Source: CAYUQT01 sp964596165
Lineage (GTDB): Bacteria > Planctomycetota > Phycisphaerae > UBA1845 > JAFGLZ01
Reading direction: 5' to 3'
DNA length: 64,000 bases
Assembly (NCBI GenBank): GCA_964596165.1
Contig: CAZQTW010000007.1
Location: forward strand, 79,077-143,076
Positions 9,052-16,654 of the stretch are shown here, piece after piece. Under the pieces are notes generated by a model, which saw nothing but the letters and a program-made list of their open reading frames with translations, ran no database searches and was not told where the DNA came from. The number at the start of each line of letters is the position of its first letter. Positions within the stretch are counted from its first letter, which is position 1. A program made the translations under genes and the position numbers.

Positions 9052-9744
9052 CTATGTTGGGGGTGCGTCCGCGGCGCAGAGGTCGAGGTGCCAGAAGCCG
9101 TTCCGCTCCGTGGCCTGGCCCGCTACGAAGGCCACGGGATGGCGGAAGATCGGCCCGTCGTAGACGAACGTATGGAACTCTCCGTTTTCACCGCAGGGGT
9201 CGGCCGTCGGAGGCAGCTCGTTCAGAAGTGCCGCGTCAAACAGGCGGCCGCAGAAGGACGGGTCGATCTGCTTGGGGTCGACGCTGGTCAGGATCGCTCG
9301 AAACCCCTGGGCGATGAACTCCTCGGCCAGCCTGTGTGTATCCTGTCCCCACAGCGGATACAGCCCGCTAATGCCGATCCGGGCGAGGTTCCGGTCGCGG
9401 TACTCGCGTATGTCGTTGAGGAACAGGTCGCCGAAGACGACGCGACGAACGCCTCGCTCCTTGTGGCGGCCCAGCAGATTGCCCATTCGCTCCTCATAGA
9501 CGGCGTTGTGGGCCTGGGCGGGGATGCGTACGACCTCCAGCGGCAGGCCGGTGGCCGCCGCCTGCTGCTCGAGCAAGGCGAGCGGGACGTTGTGCATGCC
9601 GATCCGCTCACCGTCTTCGACGACGGTCGTCAACAGGGTGTCCACGCGGAAGACCGGGTCCTGGCGGATCGCGTGCAGCGCCATCGCACTATCCTTGCCG
9701 CTGCTCCAGGAGAGCAGAACCGATTCCGTAAGGAAAGCAGACAC
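9052..9744 (-). CDS. Dph6/DUF71-type ATP pyrophosphatase
   Basis: This 230-residue protein has the adenine-nucleotide alpha-hydrolase P-loop SWSSGKDS near its start and the family motifs GMHNVP, VFGDLFLNDIREYRD and PLWGQDT. Archaeal and eukaryotic relatives (Dph6) amidate diphthine on elongation factor 2. Bacteria lack diphthamide, so the bacterial role is unknown and probably involves ATP-dependent amide formation on another substrate. The start is GTG 9744, with AGGA 5 nt upstream. It follows the arabinofuranosidase gene on the same strand with 19 nt between them, which suggests co-transcription. Its last codons contain one copy of a 17-bp repeat shared with the adjacent hairpin cluster. 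Confidence 0.85.
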   Translation of the reverse strand: MSAFLTESVLLSWSSGKDSAMALHAIRQDPVFRVDTLLTTVVEDGERIGMHNVPLALLEQQAAATGLPLEVVRIPAQAHNAVYEERMGNLLGRHKERGVRRVVFGDLFLNDIREYRDRNLARIGISGLYPLWGQDTHRLAEEFIAQGFRAILTSVDPKQIDPSFCGRLFDAALLNELPPTADPCGENGEFHTFVYDGPIFRHPVAFVAGQATERNGFWHLDLCAADAPPT

Positions 9745-9763
9745 GGTCTTCCTGCCCGTTCAG

Positions 9764-11668
9764 CTACCTTACAGACAGTGCGTACAGCGATGCGCTGAGC
9801 GGCGGCAGCGTCAGCCGGTTCTTCAGGCCGGTGCATGGTTCTTCGCGGACGACCACCGCCGGCGGCCGGCCCGGCTTGTTGGCCGCCATCGGATCGAGAC
9901 CGGCGATCCGGTACAGGCGGCCTTCGCCTGTGAGCGCGGCGCCCTTCAGATCCATGGACAGATCGATGTCCTTGACCGTCGGGTTGACGATCGAAACCGT
10001 CAGGACTTTTCGGTCCTGTGTCCAGGCGGCGGCCACGTCGAGCGGCTCGACATTTCCGTCAACCGCGACCGGCGTGCTGCCGAATTGGTGACGATAGACC
10101 TTGAGCACCAGCCCGGTCGTATCAAAGACAGCCTCCGTCTTGCTCGTCTTGATCGCGCCGATCACGTTGACCGTCTGGGCGTAGTTGGCCATGAAGATGA
10201 TGTCCGTGCAGCGACTGTATTCGTTGATGCCGGCGGCGATGCCGAGGGCGTCCTTGAGGTGATACTGCACGCCGATCTCCCCATAGAGGTCCGGCCCATA
10301 CCAGTAGTTCCATTCGTCCATCGCAATGCGGATGTCCTTGCCCTTGAGCGCGTCGATCTTCTTGCGGTAGTCGCGGTGGGCATTGGCGATCCGTCGGATG
10401 TTGTTAGGGATCTGCCGGATGTGGTCCACCACGTCCGGCTTATCGCCGCAGTAGAAATGCTCGCTCATCAGCTCCATGTGGCCGGCGCACTCCTTGAGCA
10501 TGCGCTCGCTCCACGGCCCGACGGCGCCGACGGCGATGCATTTGATGGAGGGGTCTACCTTACGCATCGCGTCGACGAACTGATTGTGTTTTTGCGTGTA
10601 TTTCTCCAACGGCATGTGGCCAAGCTGCCAGTTGCCGTACATCTCGTTGCCGATACCCCACCATGTCACCTTGTAGGGCTCGGCGTGCCCATTCTTCGCG
10701 CGGAGCCGCCCCATCGGCGTCTCGGGCCCGCCGTTGGCATATTCGAGTTCCTCGATGGCCATCTCGACCTGACCCAGGCCGGTATTGACGACGATCAACG
10801 GCTCGGTCTTCAGCTCGCGGCAGAAGACGATGAATTCATCCATGCCGAAATCGTTGTGCTCGACGCCTTTCCAGGCGGGGTTCTTGCGCGGCGGTCGGCG
10901 GTCCGGATCGCCGAGGCCGTCTTTCCAGTTATAGCCGCTGACGAAGTTGCCGCCGGGCCAGCGGTAGATCGGGGCGTCCAATTCCTTGAGCAGTTTAAGC
11001 GTGTCGGCCCGCATGCCGTGGACGTTGTCGGCGGGCATGAGTGAGACGGCGCCGATTCGGAACCTGCCTCTGCCCCGGCCGGCGATCTCGAGCCTGCCGT
11101 CGTCGGTGTCGGCGCCGGCGGTGAATCGCAGCGGCCACTTCTTGTAGTCCGCCGAAAGATGGTCGAAGGTGGCCGACTGTCGATCGCCTGCTCCGGGACC
11201 CCAGATCAGACTGACCTGGACGGATTCCACGTCGTCATCGACCGCCACGACGATGCGCCCGACGTATTCACGTCCTTTGAGCAGACCCAGACCGCCCTGA
11301 ACGATGCCGCACGGCGAGTCGCCGCTCAGTCGGACTTCAGGTGTGTGCTCGCCGACCAGTTGGTTCTGCTTGATCATCGTAACGGTGTCAGCGGTACCGA
11401 GGGTCTTCCAGGGCGAGTCGTTTGCACCGACGGGGTAGAAGAACTTTCGGTCTTCGAGCATCTCGGCCCAGATGCCGCCGTAGATGCACCTACCGAGGTG
11501 TTCGATGAACTGGCCATAGATGTACTTCGAGATCGGTTCGGCCGTCTTGCCGGCGTCGATCGTGACTGCGGGTTGTGGATTCGCGGGCTCGGCGGCGAGC
11601 GAATCCGTGGCGCCCAACCAGAGGAGGCCGCAGATACACAAGAAAACGGTTGTAACGCAAGAGTTCAT
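9764..11668 (-). CDS. Exported alpha-L-arabinofuranosidase (GH51)
   Basis: The product removes terminal alpha-L-arabinofuranosyl residues from plant-type polysaccharides. GH51 signatures are clear: SKYIYGQFIEHLGRCIYGG near residue 48, the acid/base Glu in WGIGNEMYGNW (about residue 345), and the nucleophile Glu in IAMDEWNYWYG (about residue 450), followed by a C-terminal beta domain ending in PPLSASLYALSVR. ATG 11668 is preferred to ATG 11674 because AGGAG lies 9 nt upstream of the former but only 3 nt from the latter. The N-terminus is a Sec signal peptide ending near DSLAA, so the enzyme is exported. It gives 634 residues, normal for GH51. Confidence 0.93.
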   Translation of the reverse strand: MNSCVTTVFLCICGLLWLGATDSLAAEPANPQPAVTIDAGKTAEPISKYIYGQFIEHLGRCIYGGIWAEMLEDRKFFYPVGANDSPWKTLGTADTVTMIKQNQLVGEHTPEVRLSGDSPCGIVQGGLGLLKGREYVGRIVVAVDDDVESVQVSLIWGPGAGDRQSATFDHLSADYKKWPLRFTAGADTDDGRLEIAGRGRGRFRIGAVSLMPADNVHGMRADTLKLLKELDAPIYRWPGGNFVSGYNWKDGLGDPDRRPPRKNPAWKGVEHNDFGMDEFIVFCRELKTEPLIVVNTGLGQVEMAIEELEYANGGPETPMGRLRAKNGHAEPYKVTWWGIGNEMYGNWQLGHMPLEKYTQKHNQFVDAMRKVDPSIKCIAVGAVGPWSERMLKECAGHMELMSEHFYCGDKPDVVDHIRQIPNNIRRIANAHRDYRKKIDALKGKDIRIAMDEWNYWYGPDLYGEIGVQYHLKDALGIAAGINEYSRCTDIIFMANYAQTVNVIGAIKTSKTEAVFDTTGLVLKVYRHQFGSTPVAVDGNVEPLDVAAAWTQDRKVLTVSIVNPTVKDIDLSMDLKGAALTGEGRLYRIAGLDPMAANKPGRPPAVVVREEPCTGLKNRLTLPPLSASLYALSVR

Positions 11669-11882
11669 CGACATTATCTCCTTTTCGTGACGTGCGGTCC
11701 AGAGCGGGCATAAGTGTAACTACTCTGCCTTTGGCAGGCCAGCCCCCGTGAGTGCCATGTGAAGCGGCCGGATCATCGAGGGCATCAGGCCTCGTGCGGC
11801 CCCTTCCAACCGCATTGGGGAGGAACCCCAGAATCCCGGCGTTTTTCACTAGTTTTGCACTTGCATCGGCACATATGGCCGC

Positions 11883-11923
11883 TATATTGATACCCGAACA
11901 CAAACCGAACTTTTACCCGGAAC
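11883..11923 (+). promoter_or_regulatory. recA promoter with candidate LexA operator
   Basis: A -10-like TATATT lies at 11883-11888. Just downstream is TACCCGAAC (11891-11899). Its GAAC recurs at 11907-11910 to give GAAC-N7-GAAC, the reverse complement of the GTTC-N7-GTTC LexA box of Alphaproteobacteria. A third related element, TACCCGGAAC, occupies 11914-11923. The position over the predicted start of transcription fits repression. The lexA promoter palindrome in this window has arms TACCCTAAC, differing by one base. Confidence 0.55.
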
Positions 11924-11945
11924 GGAGCTGTCTGGAGAACGAGTC

Positions 11946-13016
11946 ATGTCTGAAGAGATGCACGCGAAACGAGAGCAGGCCCTCAGTCGTGCGATTCAGC
12001 AGATTGAGAAGACTTACGGCAAGGGCGCGATCATGCACCTGGAAGGTGTGGCATCGGCATCCGTGGATGGGATCAGCACGGGCGCGCTTTCGCTGGACTT
12101 GGCGTTGGGTGGGCGAGGGATTCCGCGGGGGCGCGTAGTTGAGATCTTCGGACCCGAGAGCAGCGGCAAGACGACGCTCGCCCTGTCGATCATGGCGCAG
12201 GCACAGAAGGGGGACGGAGTCGCCGCCTTGATCGACGCCGAGCACGCCTTTGATCCCTCGTGGGCCAAGCGGATCGGCGTGAATCTGGAATCGCTGATGG
12301 TCAACCAGCCGAGCAGCGGCGAGGAGGCACTCGACATTTGCGAGATGCTCGTTCGGAGCAACGCGGTTGACATCATTGCGGTCGACTCGGTCGCTGCCCT
12401 GATTCCCAAGGCCGAGATCGAGGGGCAGATGGGAGACACCCACGTCGGCATCCAGGCCCGCCTGATGAGCCAGGCCATGCGGAAGCTCACCGCCGCTATC
12501 GCCAAATCGCGGACCATCGTCATTTTCATCAACCAGATCCGCGAGAAGATCGGCGTGATGTTCGGCAACCCGGAGACGACGCCCGGGGGTCGTGCGTTGA
12601 AGTTCTACAGTTCGGTCCGCATCGACGTGAGGCGGATCAGCACGATCAAAGAGGGTGAAACGGCCGTCGGCATCCACATTCGCGCCAAGGTCGTCAAGAA
12701 CAAGGTGGCGCCGCCGTTTCGCGAGGCCGAGTTCGATCTCATGTTCGCCAGCGGCATCAGCCGCGAGGGAGACTTGCTCGATCTGGCGGTCAACCACAAC
12801 ATCATTGAGAAGAGCGGTGCATGGTTTACGTATGGGCAGGTGCGGCTTGGGCAGGGCCGCGAGAACGTGAAACAATTCTTGAAGGATAATCCCGATCTGG
12901 CCGAAGAGATTCGCAAGGGCATCCTGGTCAAGTGCGGGGTGGCGGCCGAGCAACCTGCGGCGGCGCAGGCCGAGACCGAATCGACCGCCAAGGATGACAA
13001 GAAGAAACGGAAGTAG
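11946..13016 (+). CDS. recA: Recombinase RecA
   Basis: This 356-residue protein is the strand-exchange and SOS co-protease RecA. It shows the Walker A motif GPESSGKTT (about residues 69-77), the Walker B region DIIAVDSVAAL, the L1 loop around EIEGQMGDTHVG, the NQIREKIGVMFGNPETTPGG signature with L2, and the C-terminal domain. The tail is Lys-rich (DDKKKRK) rather than the acidic tail known from E. coli, so the C-terminal autoinhibition described there may differ. GGAG lies upstream of ATG 11946. It is followed 10 nt later by an HtrA-like protease gene on the same strand. A candidate LexA operator lies in its promoter. Confidence 0.98.
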   Translation: MSEEMHAKREQALSRAIQQIEKTYGKGAIMHLEGVASASVDGISTGALSLDLALGGRGIPRGRVVEIFGPESSGKTTLALSIMAQAQKGDGVAALIDAEHAFDPSWAKRIGVNLESLMVNQPSSGEEALDICEMLVRSNAVDIIAVDSVAALIPKAEIEGQMGDTHVGIQARLMSQAMRKLTAAIAKSRTIVIFINQIREKIGVMFGNPETTPGGRALKFYSSVRIDVRRISTIKEGETAVGIHIRAKVVKNKVAPPFREAEFDLMFASGISREGDLLDLAVNHNIIEKSGAWFTYGQVRLGQGRENVKQFLKDNPDLAEEIRKGILVKCGVAAEQPAAAQAETESTAKDDKKKRK

Positions 13017-13026
13017 GCCGTCGTAC

Positions 13027-14592
13027 ATGTCTGCCGCAATTCGCGAGATACGTCACGGATGGCGGGCGTCGAGCTTGCCGCGGGTCTTGTGCGTGTGGGC
13101 AATTGGGACCGCCGGACCGGCCTTGTGGATGGGGCAGGGCGGCTGTGCCACGTCGCCCACGACGGTGGCGCCGACCGAATCGGTCCGGGCAGGAGGCCGA
13201 AAATCCACGACGACCGCTCAATCCAGCGCCGTCCTCCGCCCCGCGCGGACGGGTGTCATCGGGCCCGTTGCGGATCTGCAGGCGATCCAGAACGCCTTTG
13301 AGAACCTGGCCCGGCGGGTCGCTCCGAGCGTGGTAACGATCAAATCGGTGCGGTACAACGTCAGGCCGCCCGCGACGCGCGAGGTCATGTCGCAGGGGCG
13401 CCCTCGGCTGACATACGAACGACGGACATCGGGCGCGGGAAGCGGCGTGATCGTCCGCGCCGACGGCATGATATTGACGAACGAGCACGTGATTCACGAC
13501 GCCGAGGAGATCGTCATTCACCTGAACGACGGGCGGGAGTTTCTCGCCTATGTCGTTCAGATCGACCCCCGAAGCGATCTGGCCGTCCTGCAAATCGAGA
13601 CGCATGGCCTGTCGCCCGCCGTCCTGGGCGATGTGGCGACGGTAAAGCAGGGACACCTGGTCTTCGCGATGGGCAATCCGTTCGGCGTCGCTTCGGAGGT
13701 GGGCAACGCCTCGCTGAGTTGGGGCCTCGTCAGCGCGCTGGGGCGGCCACTTCCGTTGCTGGGCGCGGCCGAGGACCGCTACTACGGCAACCTGATCGAG
13801 ACCACCGCGCCGATCAACCCGGGTAATTCGGGCGGCCCGCTTTTCGACATCTATGGCCGCGTCATCGGGATCAATACCGCGATCAGCACGCGAACGGGGC
13901 GGAGTGAGGGCGTCGGCTTTGCCGTGCCGATCTGTCCGCGCACGCGGCGGATCATCGATACGCTGATTCGCGGCGACGAGGTAGAGTATGGTCTGCTGGG
14001 CGTGATGGCCCGGACACCGGATGATCACGAACGAGAGGCCGCGGGAGGTCCCAAAACGCGCGGCGCCCTGGTGGAGAGCCTCGATCCCGGCTCGCCGGCC
14101 GAGAAGGCCCAGATCCGACCGGGTGATCTGATCATCCGGTACGACGGTCAGGACGTGTTCGATGCCGACCATCTGGTCCGCATGGTGGGCAGTACCTCGC
14201 CGGGGCAACCCGTTGACGTAACGTTTCTTCGGAACCGAAAGACGACGACACTGCAGTTGGCCTTGGCCCGGCGCGAGCGCACCGGCACGGAGGATACGGC
14301 GCCGGTTCGATGGCGCGGGCTGATGGTGGTGCCGATGACGCCGGACAATCGCCGTGCGTTCAACCTGTCCCTGCTCGCGGTCGGCGACGCCGGCGGTTTG
14401 ATCATCGCCAAGGTCCGGCCGGGTTCGCCCGCCGAACAAGCGGGGGCCAAGCCCGGCATGGTCGTCACGAAGATCGGCGAACAGACGGTCGGAACGTTGC
14501 GCCAGCTTCGTCAGGCAATCCGTGCCACGAAGACGCAGCCCGCCGGGATCGCTCTGCAGGATGGAACACGGTTGACGATTCCGGCCAGTTGA
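13027..14592 (+). CDS. HtrA/DegP-like serine protease, probable lipoprotein
   Basis: A chymotrypsin-fold protease with two PDZ domains acting in envelope quality control. The catalytic triad is visible: His in LTNEHVIHDAEE, Asp in DPRSDLAVLQI, and Ser in NPGNSGGPLFD. PDZ1 covers about residues 325-410 (GLLGVMAR, GSPAEKAQIRPGDLI) and PDZ2 about 430-520 (GGLIIAKVRPGSPAEQAGAKPGMVV). The N-terminus ends in a possible lipobox, GQGGC. I chose ATG 13027, giving 521 residues. An alternative in-frame ATG at 12994 would overlap recA and add 11 residues. The 10-nt distance to recA suggests read-through from the recA promoter and possible SOS co-expression, which is unusual for this family. Confidence 0.9.
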   Translation: MSAAIREIRHGWRASSLPRVLCVWAIGTAGPALWMGQGGCATSPTTVAPTESVRAGGRKSTTTAQSSAVLRPARTGVIGPVADLQAIQNAFENLARRVAPSVVTIKSVRYNVRPPATREVMSQGRPRLTYERRTSGAGSGVIVRADGMILTNEHVIHDAEEIVIHLNDGREFLAYVVQIDPRSDLAVLQIETHGLSPAVLGDVATVKQGHLVFAMGNPFGVASEVGNASLSWGLVSALGRPLPLLGAAEDRYYGNLIETTAPINPGNSGGPLFDIYGRVIGINTAISTRTGRSEGVGFAVPICPRTRRIIDTLIRGDEVEYGLLGVMARTPDDHEREAAGGPKTRGALVESLDPGSPAEKAQIRPGDLIIRYDGQDVFDADHLVRMVGSTSPGQPVDVTFLRNRKTTTLQLALARRERTGTEDTAPVRWRGLMVVPMTPDNRRAFNLSLLAVGDAGGLIIAKVRPGSPAEQAGAKPGMVVTKIGEQTVGTLRQLRQAIRATKTQPAGIALQDGTRLTIPAS

Positions 14593-14629
14593 CGGCCTCT
14601 TGACCAACCACGCTGGCCTAGGTAAGCTC

Positions 14630-14645
14630 ATAGGTAGATTCCTAT
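14630..14645 (+). promoter_or_regulatory. Candidate autoregulatory operator of the vapBC pair
   Basis: The inverted repeat ATAGG-N6-CCTAT sits 13 nt upstream of the antitoxin start codon and overlaps the likely promoter and leader. Toxin-antitoxin operons are usually repressed by the antitoxin binding such a palindrome. This is supported only by position and symmetry. Confidence 0.4.
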
Positions 14646-14658
14646 AAAGGCGTCGACC

Positions 14659-14907
14659 ATGCAGACCGAGCAGGCCAACTTCATGTTGCCCGCCGAACTT
14701 CTGCGAGAACTCCGCGCCCGCGTCCCCCGCGGGCAGCAGAGCCATGTGGTTGCCGATGCGCTCCGCCGTGAGTTGAGGCGGATGGCTTTGGTACAGGCGA
14801 TCGAGAACAGTTTCGGCGCGTGGAAGGGACATTCACATCGTGAGTTATCCGGCGGCACGGGGGCGTATGTCCGCAGGTCTCGGCGGTCATCACGCGGGAG
14901 CGCGTAA
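14659..14907 (+). CDS. Ribbon-helix-helix-like antitoxin (VapB type)
   Basis: This 82-residue protein precedes a PIN-domain toxin by 2 nt. The N-terminal 45 residues have the pattern of a ribbon-helix-helix DNA-binding domain: a short strand (ANFMLPAELLREL) followed by two helices (SHVVADALRRELRRM). The segment IENSFGAWKGH is typical of antitoxin C-terminal regions that bind the toxin. AAAGG lies at good spacing before ATG 14659. It should neutralise the downstream toxin and repress its own promoter. The last 20 residues are Arg/Ser-rich. Confidence 0.8.
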   Translation: MQTEQANFMLPAELLRELRARVPRGQQSHVVADALRRELRRMALVQAIENSFGAWKGHSHRELSGGTGAYVRRSRRSSRGSA

Positions 14908-14909
14908 CC

Positions 14910-15293
14910 ATGCCGGTTCGCGTCCTGATCGATAGTGACGTGCTGATTGACTTTCTTCGCGGAAAGCCGGGCGCGAAGGAGGCGATTGCGGTTGTTGCGA
15001 GAGAGAGCCTTCCTTGTTGCTCGGTAATCACCGTGGCCGAGATTCGCGCCGGGATGAAGCCCGATGAAGAGACGGCCACGATGGCCTTGCTCGACGCTCT
15101 CGAGGTTCTGGACGTCGACAGAGAAACGGCCCTAACGGCGGGGGCCTTGAGACAGGCTTCTGCGTTCAGACAGGAGTTGGATGACTGTCTGATCGCGGCC
15201 ACTGCCATTGGCGCCAAGGCCAGACTGCTGACGCACAATCCGAGACATTATCGACATATGGGCCTGGACGTCCTTCCAGCCATGTACCGATGA
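14910..15293 (+). CDS. PIN-domain ribonuclease toxin (VapC type)
   Basis: This 127-residue protein has the PIN fold with its acidic residues in place: Asp in LIDSDVLIDFLRG, Glu in VAEIRAG, and Asp in ELDDCLIAATA. C-terminal LLTHNPRHYRHMG is the usual VapC ending, where the Asn/Asp-rich region completes the metal site. VapC toxins cleave tRNA or rRNA and are held inactive by VapB. All key residues appear present, so the toxin looks active. The pair is flanked by unrelated genes, as expected for a mobile TA cassette. Confidence 0.88.
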   Translation: MPVRVLIDSDVLIDFLRGKPGAKEAIAVVARESLPCCSVITVAEIRAGMKPDEETATMALLDALEVLDVDRETALTAGALRQASAFRQELDDCLIAATAIGAKARLLTHNPRHYRHMGLDVLPAMYR

Positions 15294-15406
15294 CAGGAAC
15301 CTCTGACGCGATCTTGCGCAGGCGCGCTTCCGTCGAGGGTTCCTGGCATAGTTGCATGGAGTCGAGCTTGTAGTGTTGGTGCCCTCTTCTTACGATACCG
15401 GTCCTC

Positions 15407-16630
15407 ATGGAACGTCGACTTCGCAGACTGCTCTGCCTGTTCCTTCTGCCGGGCAGTCTCTGGGCGCAGACGGCGGACAGACTGCCGCTCAAAGTCAACC
15501 TGGTGCCCGATTTCGACCGATTCGGCCTCGTGCCCCGATCGCAGGGAAAACGCGATACCTGTTCCCTGTTTGCCATCACTGCCTTGGCCGAGTTCGAGGC
15601 CGCCGCGTCCCCGGCCACACGACCAAAGCGGTTCTCCGACGAGTTCCTGATCTGGGCTGCAAACGAGGCCACCGGCCTCAAGGGCGATCAAGCGATGTTC
15701 TACGAGGCCGTCCACGGCCTCAATGTGTTCGGAATCTGCACGGCCGACCTCATGCCCTATGCCCTTATCGGCGACCCCAATCGCCGTCCGTCCGAGCGAG
15801 CCTTGGCGAGCGCCAAGACGCTCAGTCATCGGTGGAAGGTTCACTGGATCAAGCGCTGGGACCTCCGGAACGTCCTCACGAACTCGCACCTGCTGGACAT
15901 CAAGAGCTCGTTGGCCCGGCGACACCCGGTGGCCTGCGGTTTGCGCTGGCCGAAGAAGCCCAAAGGTCACGAGCTTCTGGATGTCCCGCCGCCCGACGAC
16001 GTGATCGATGGCCACAGCATCGCGTTCGTCGGCTACGAGGATGATGCCAACAGGGCGGGTGGCGGCGTGCTCGTCTTTCGGAACAGCGCCGGAGCTAACT
16101 GGGGCAACCGGGGCTACGGCCTGATGTCGTACGCGTATGCCCGGGCGTACGCCAATGATGCGTTGTGGCTTGAATTTGGCCCGCCGGGCAGCGAGATTCC
16201 GATCGAGCGATTTGAGGCTGAGTCCTTGCCCGTCACGCACGGAGAGCTGTGCTCGACCGCCCTGCAGGATATGACCGAATGGGGCGCGCCCATGTGGGGC
16301 GGAGGCAAGCAGCTTCTGTGTAAGGCGAGGTCGGGCGGCTTCGTTGAGTTGAGCTTCGACGTTCGCCGAGCCGGTCGCTATCGGTTATGCGTGTCGGCCA
16401 CCGCTGCGCCGGATTATGGCCGGATCCGCATGTCGGTTGATGAGGCAAACGCCGGACCGATGGTGGACCTCTACGCCGGTCGCGTGTGTCCCGCCGGACT
16501 CCTGGAGCTTGGCGTCCACGACCTGGCGGCCGGCCGACATTTCATCCGGTTCAAGGCCGTCGGCAAGAACCCCGCTTCGACCGGCACCTTCTTCGGGATC
16601 GATACAATCGATTTGCGGTTGGCCGACTGA
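15407..16630 (+). CDS. Exported papain-fold (C1-like) peptidase with C-terminal beta domain
   Basis: The 407-residue product starts with a Sec signal peptide (Arg-rich, then LLCLFLLPGSLWAQT). The papain-like core covers about residues 30-260. The oxyanion Gln and nucleophile Cys are in RSQGKRDTCSLFAITA, the His in DGHSIAFVGYE, and the Asn in FRNSAGANWGNRGYGLMSY. The C-terminal part, about residues 265-407, looks like a carbohydrate-binding beta-sandwich (FVELSFDVRRAGRYRLCV, HFIRFKAVGKNP). This suggests secreted proteolysis or peptidase activity targeted to a surface polymer. No good Shine-Dalgarno is seen before ATG 15407. It converges on the next gene with 24 bp between stops. Confidence 0.82.
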   Translation: MERRLRRLLCLFLLPGSLWAQTADRLPLKVNLVPDFDRFGLVPRSQGKRDTCSLFAITALAEFEAAASPATRPKRFSDEFLIWAANEATGLKGDQAMFYEAVHGLNVFGICTADLMPYALIGDPNRRPSERALASAKTLSHRWKVHWIKRWDLRNVLTNSHLLDIKSSLARRHPVACGLRWPKKPKGHELLDVPPPDDVIDGHSIAFVGYEDDANRAGGGVLVFRNSAGANWGNRGYGLMSYAYARAYANDALWLEFGPPGSEIPIERFEAESLPVTHGELCSTALQDMTEWGAPMWGGGKQLLCKARSGGFVELSFDVRRAGRYRLCVSATAAPDYGRIRMSVDEANAGPMVDLYAGRVCPAGLLELGVHDLAAGRHFIRFKAVGKNPASTGTFFGIDTIDLRLAD

Positions 16631-16654
16631 GAAGACCGAGCGTGTCGTTCGGCT

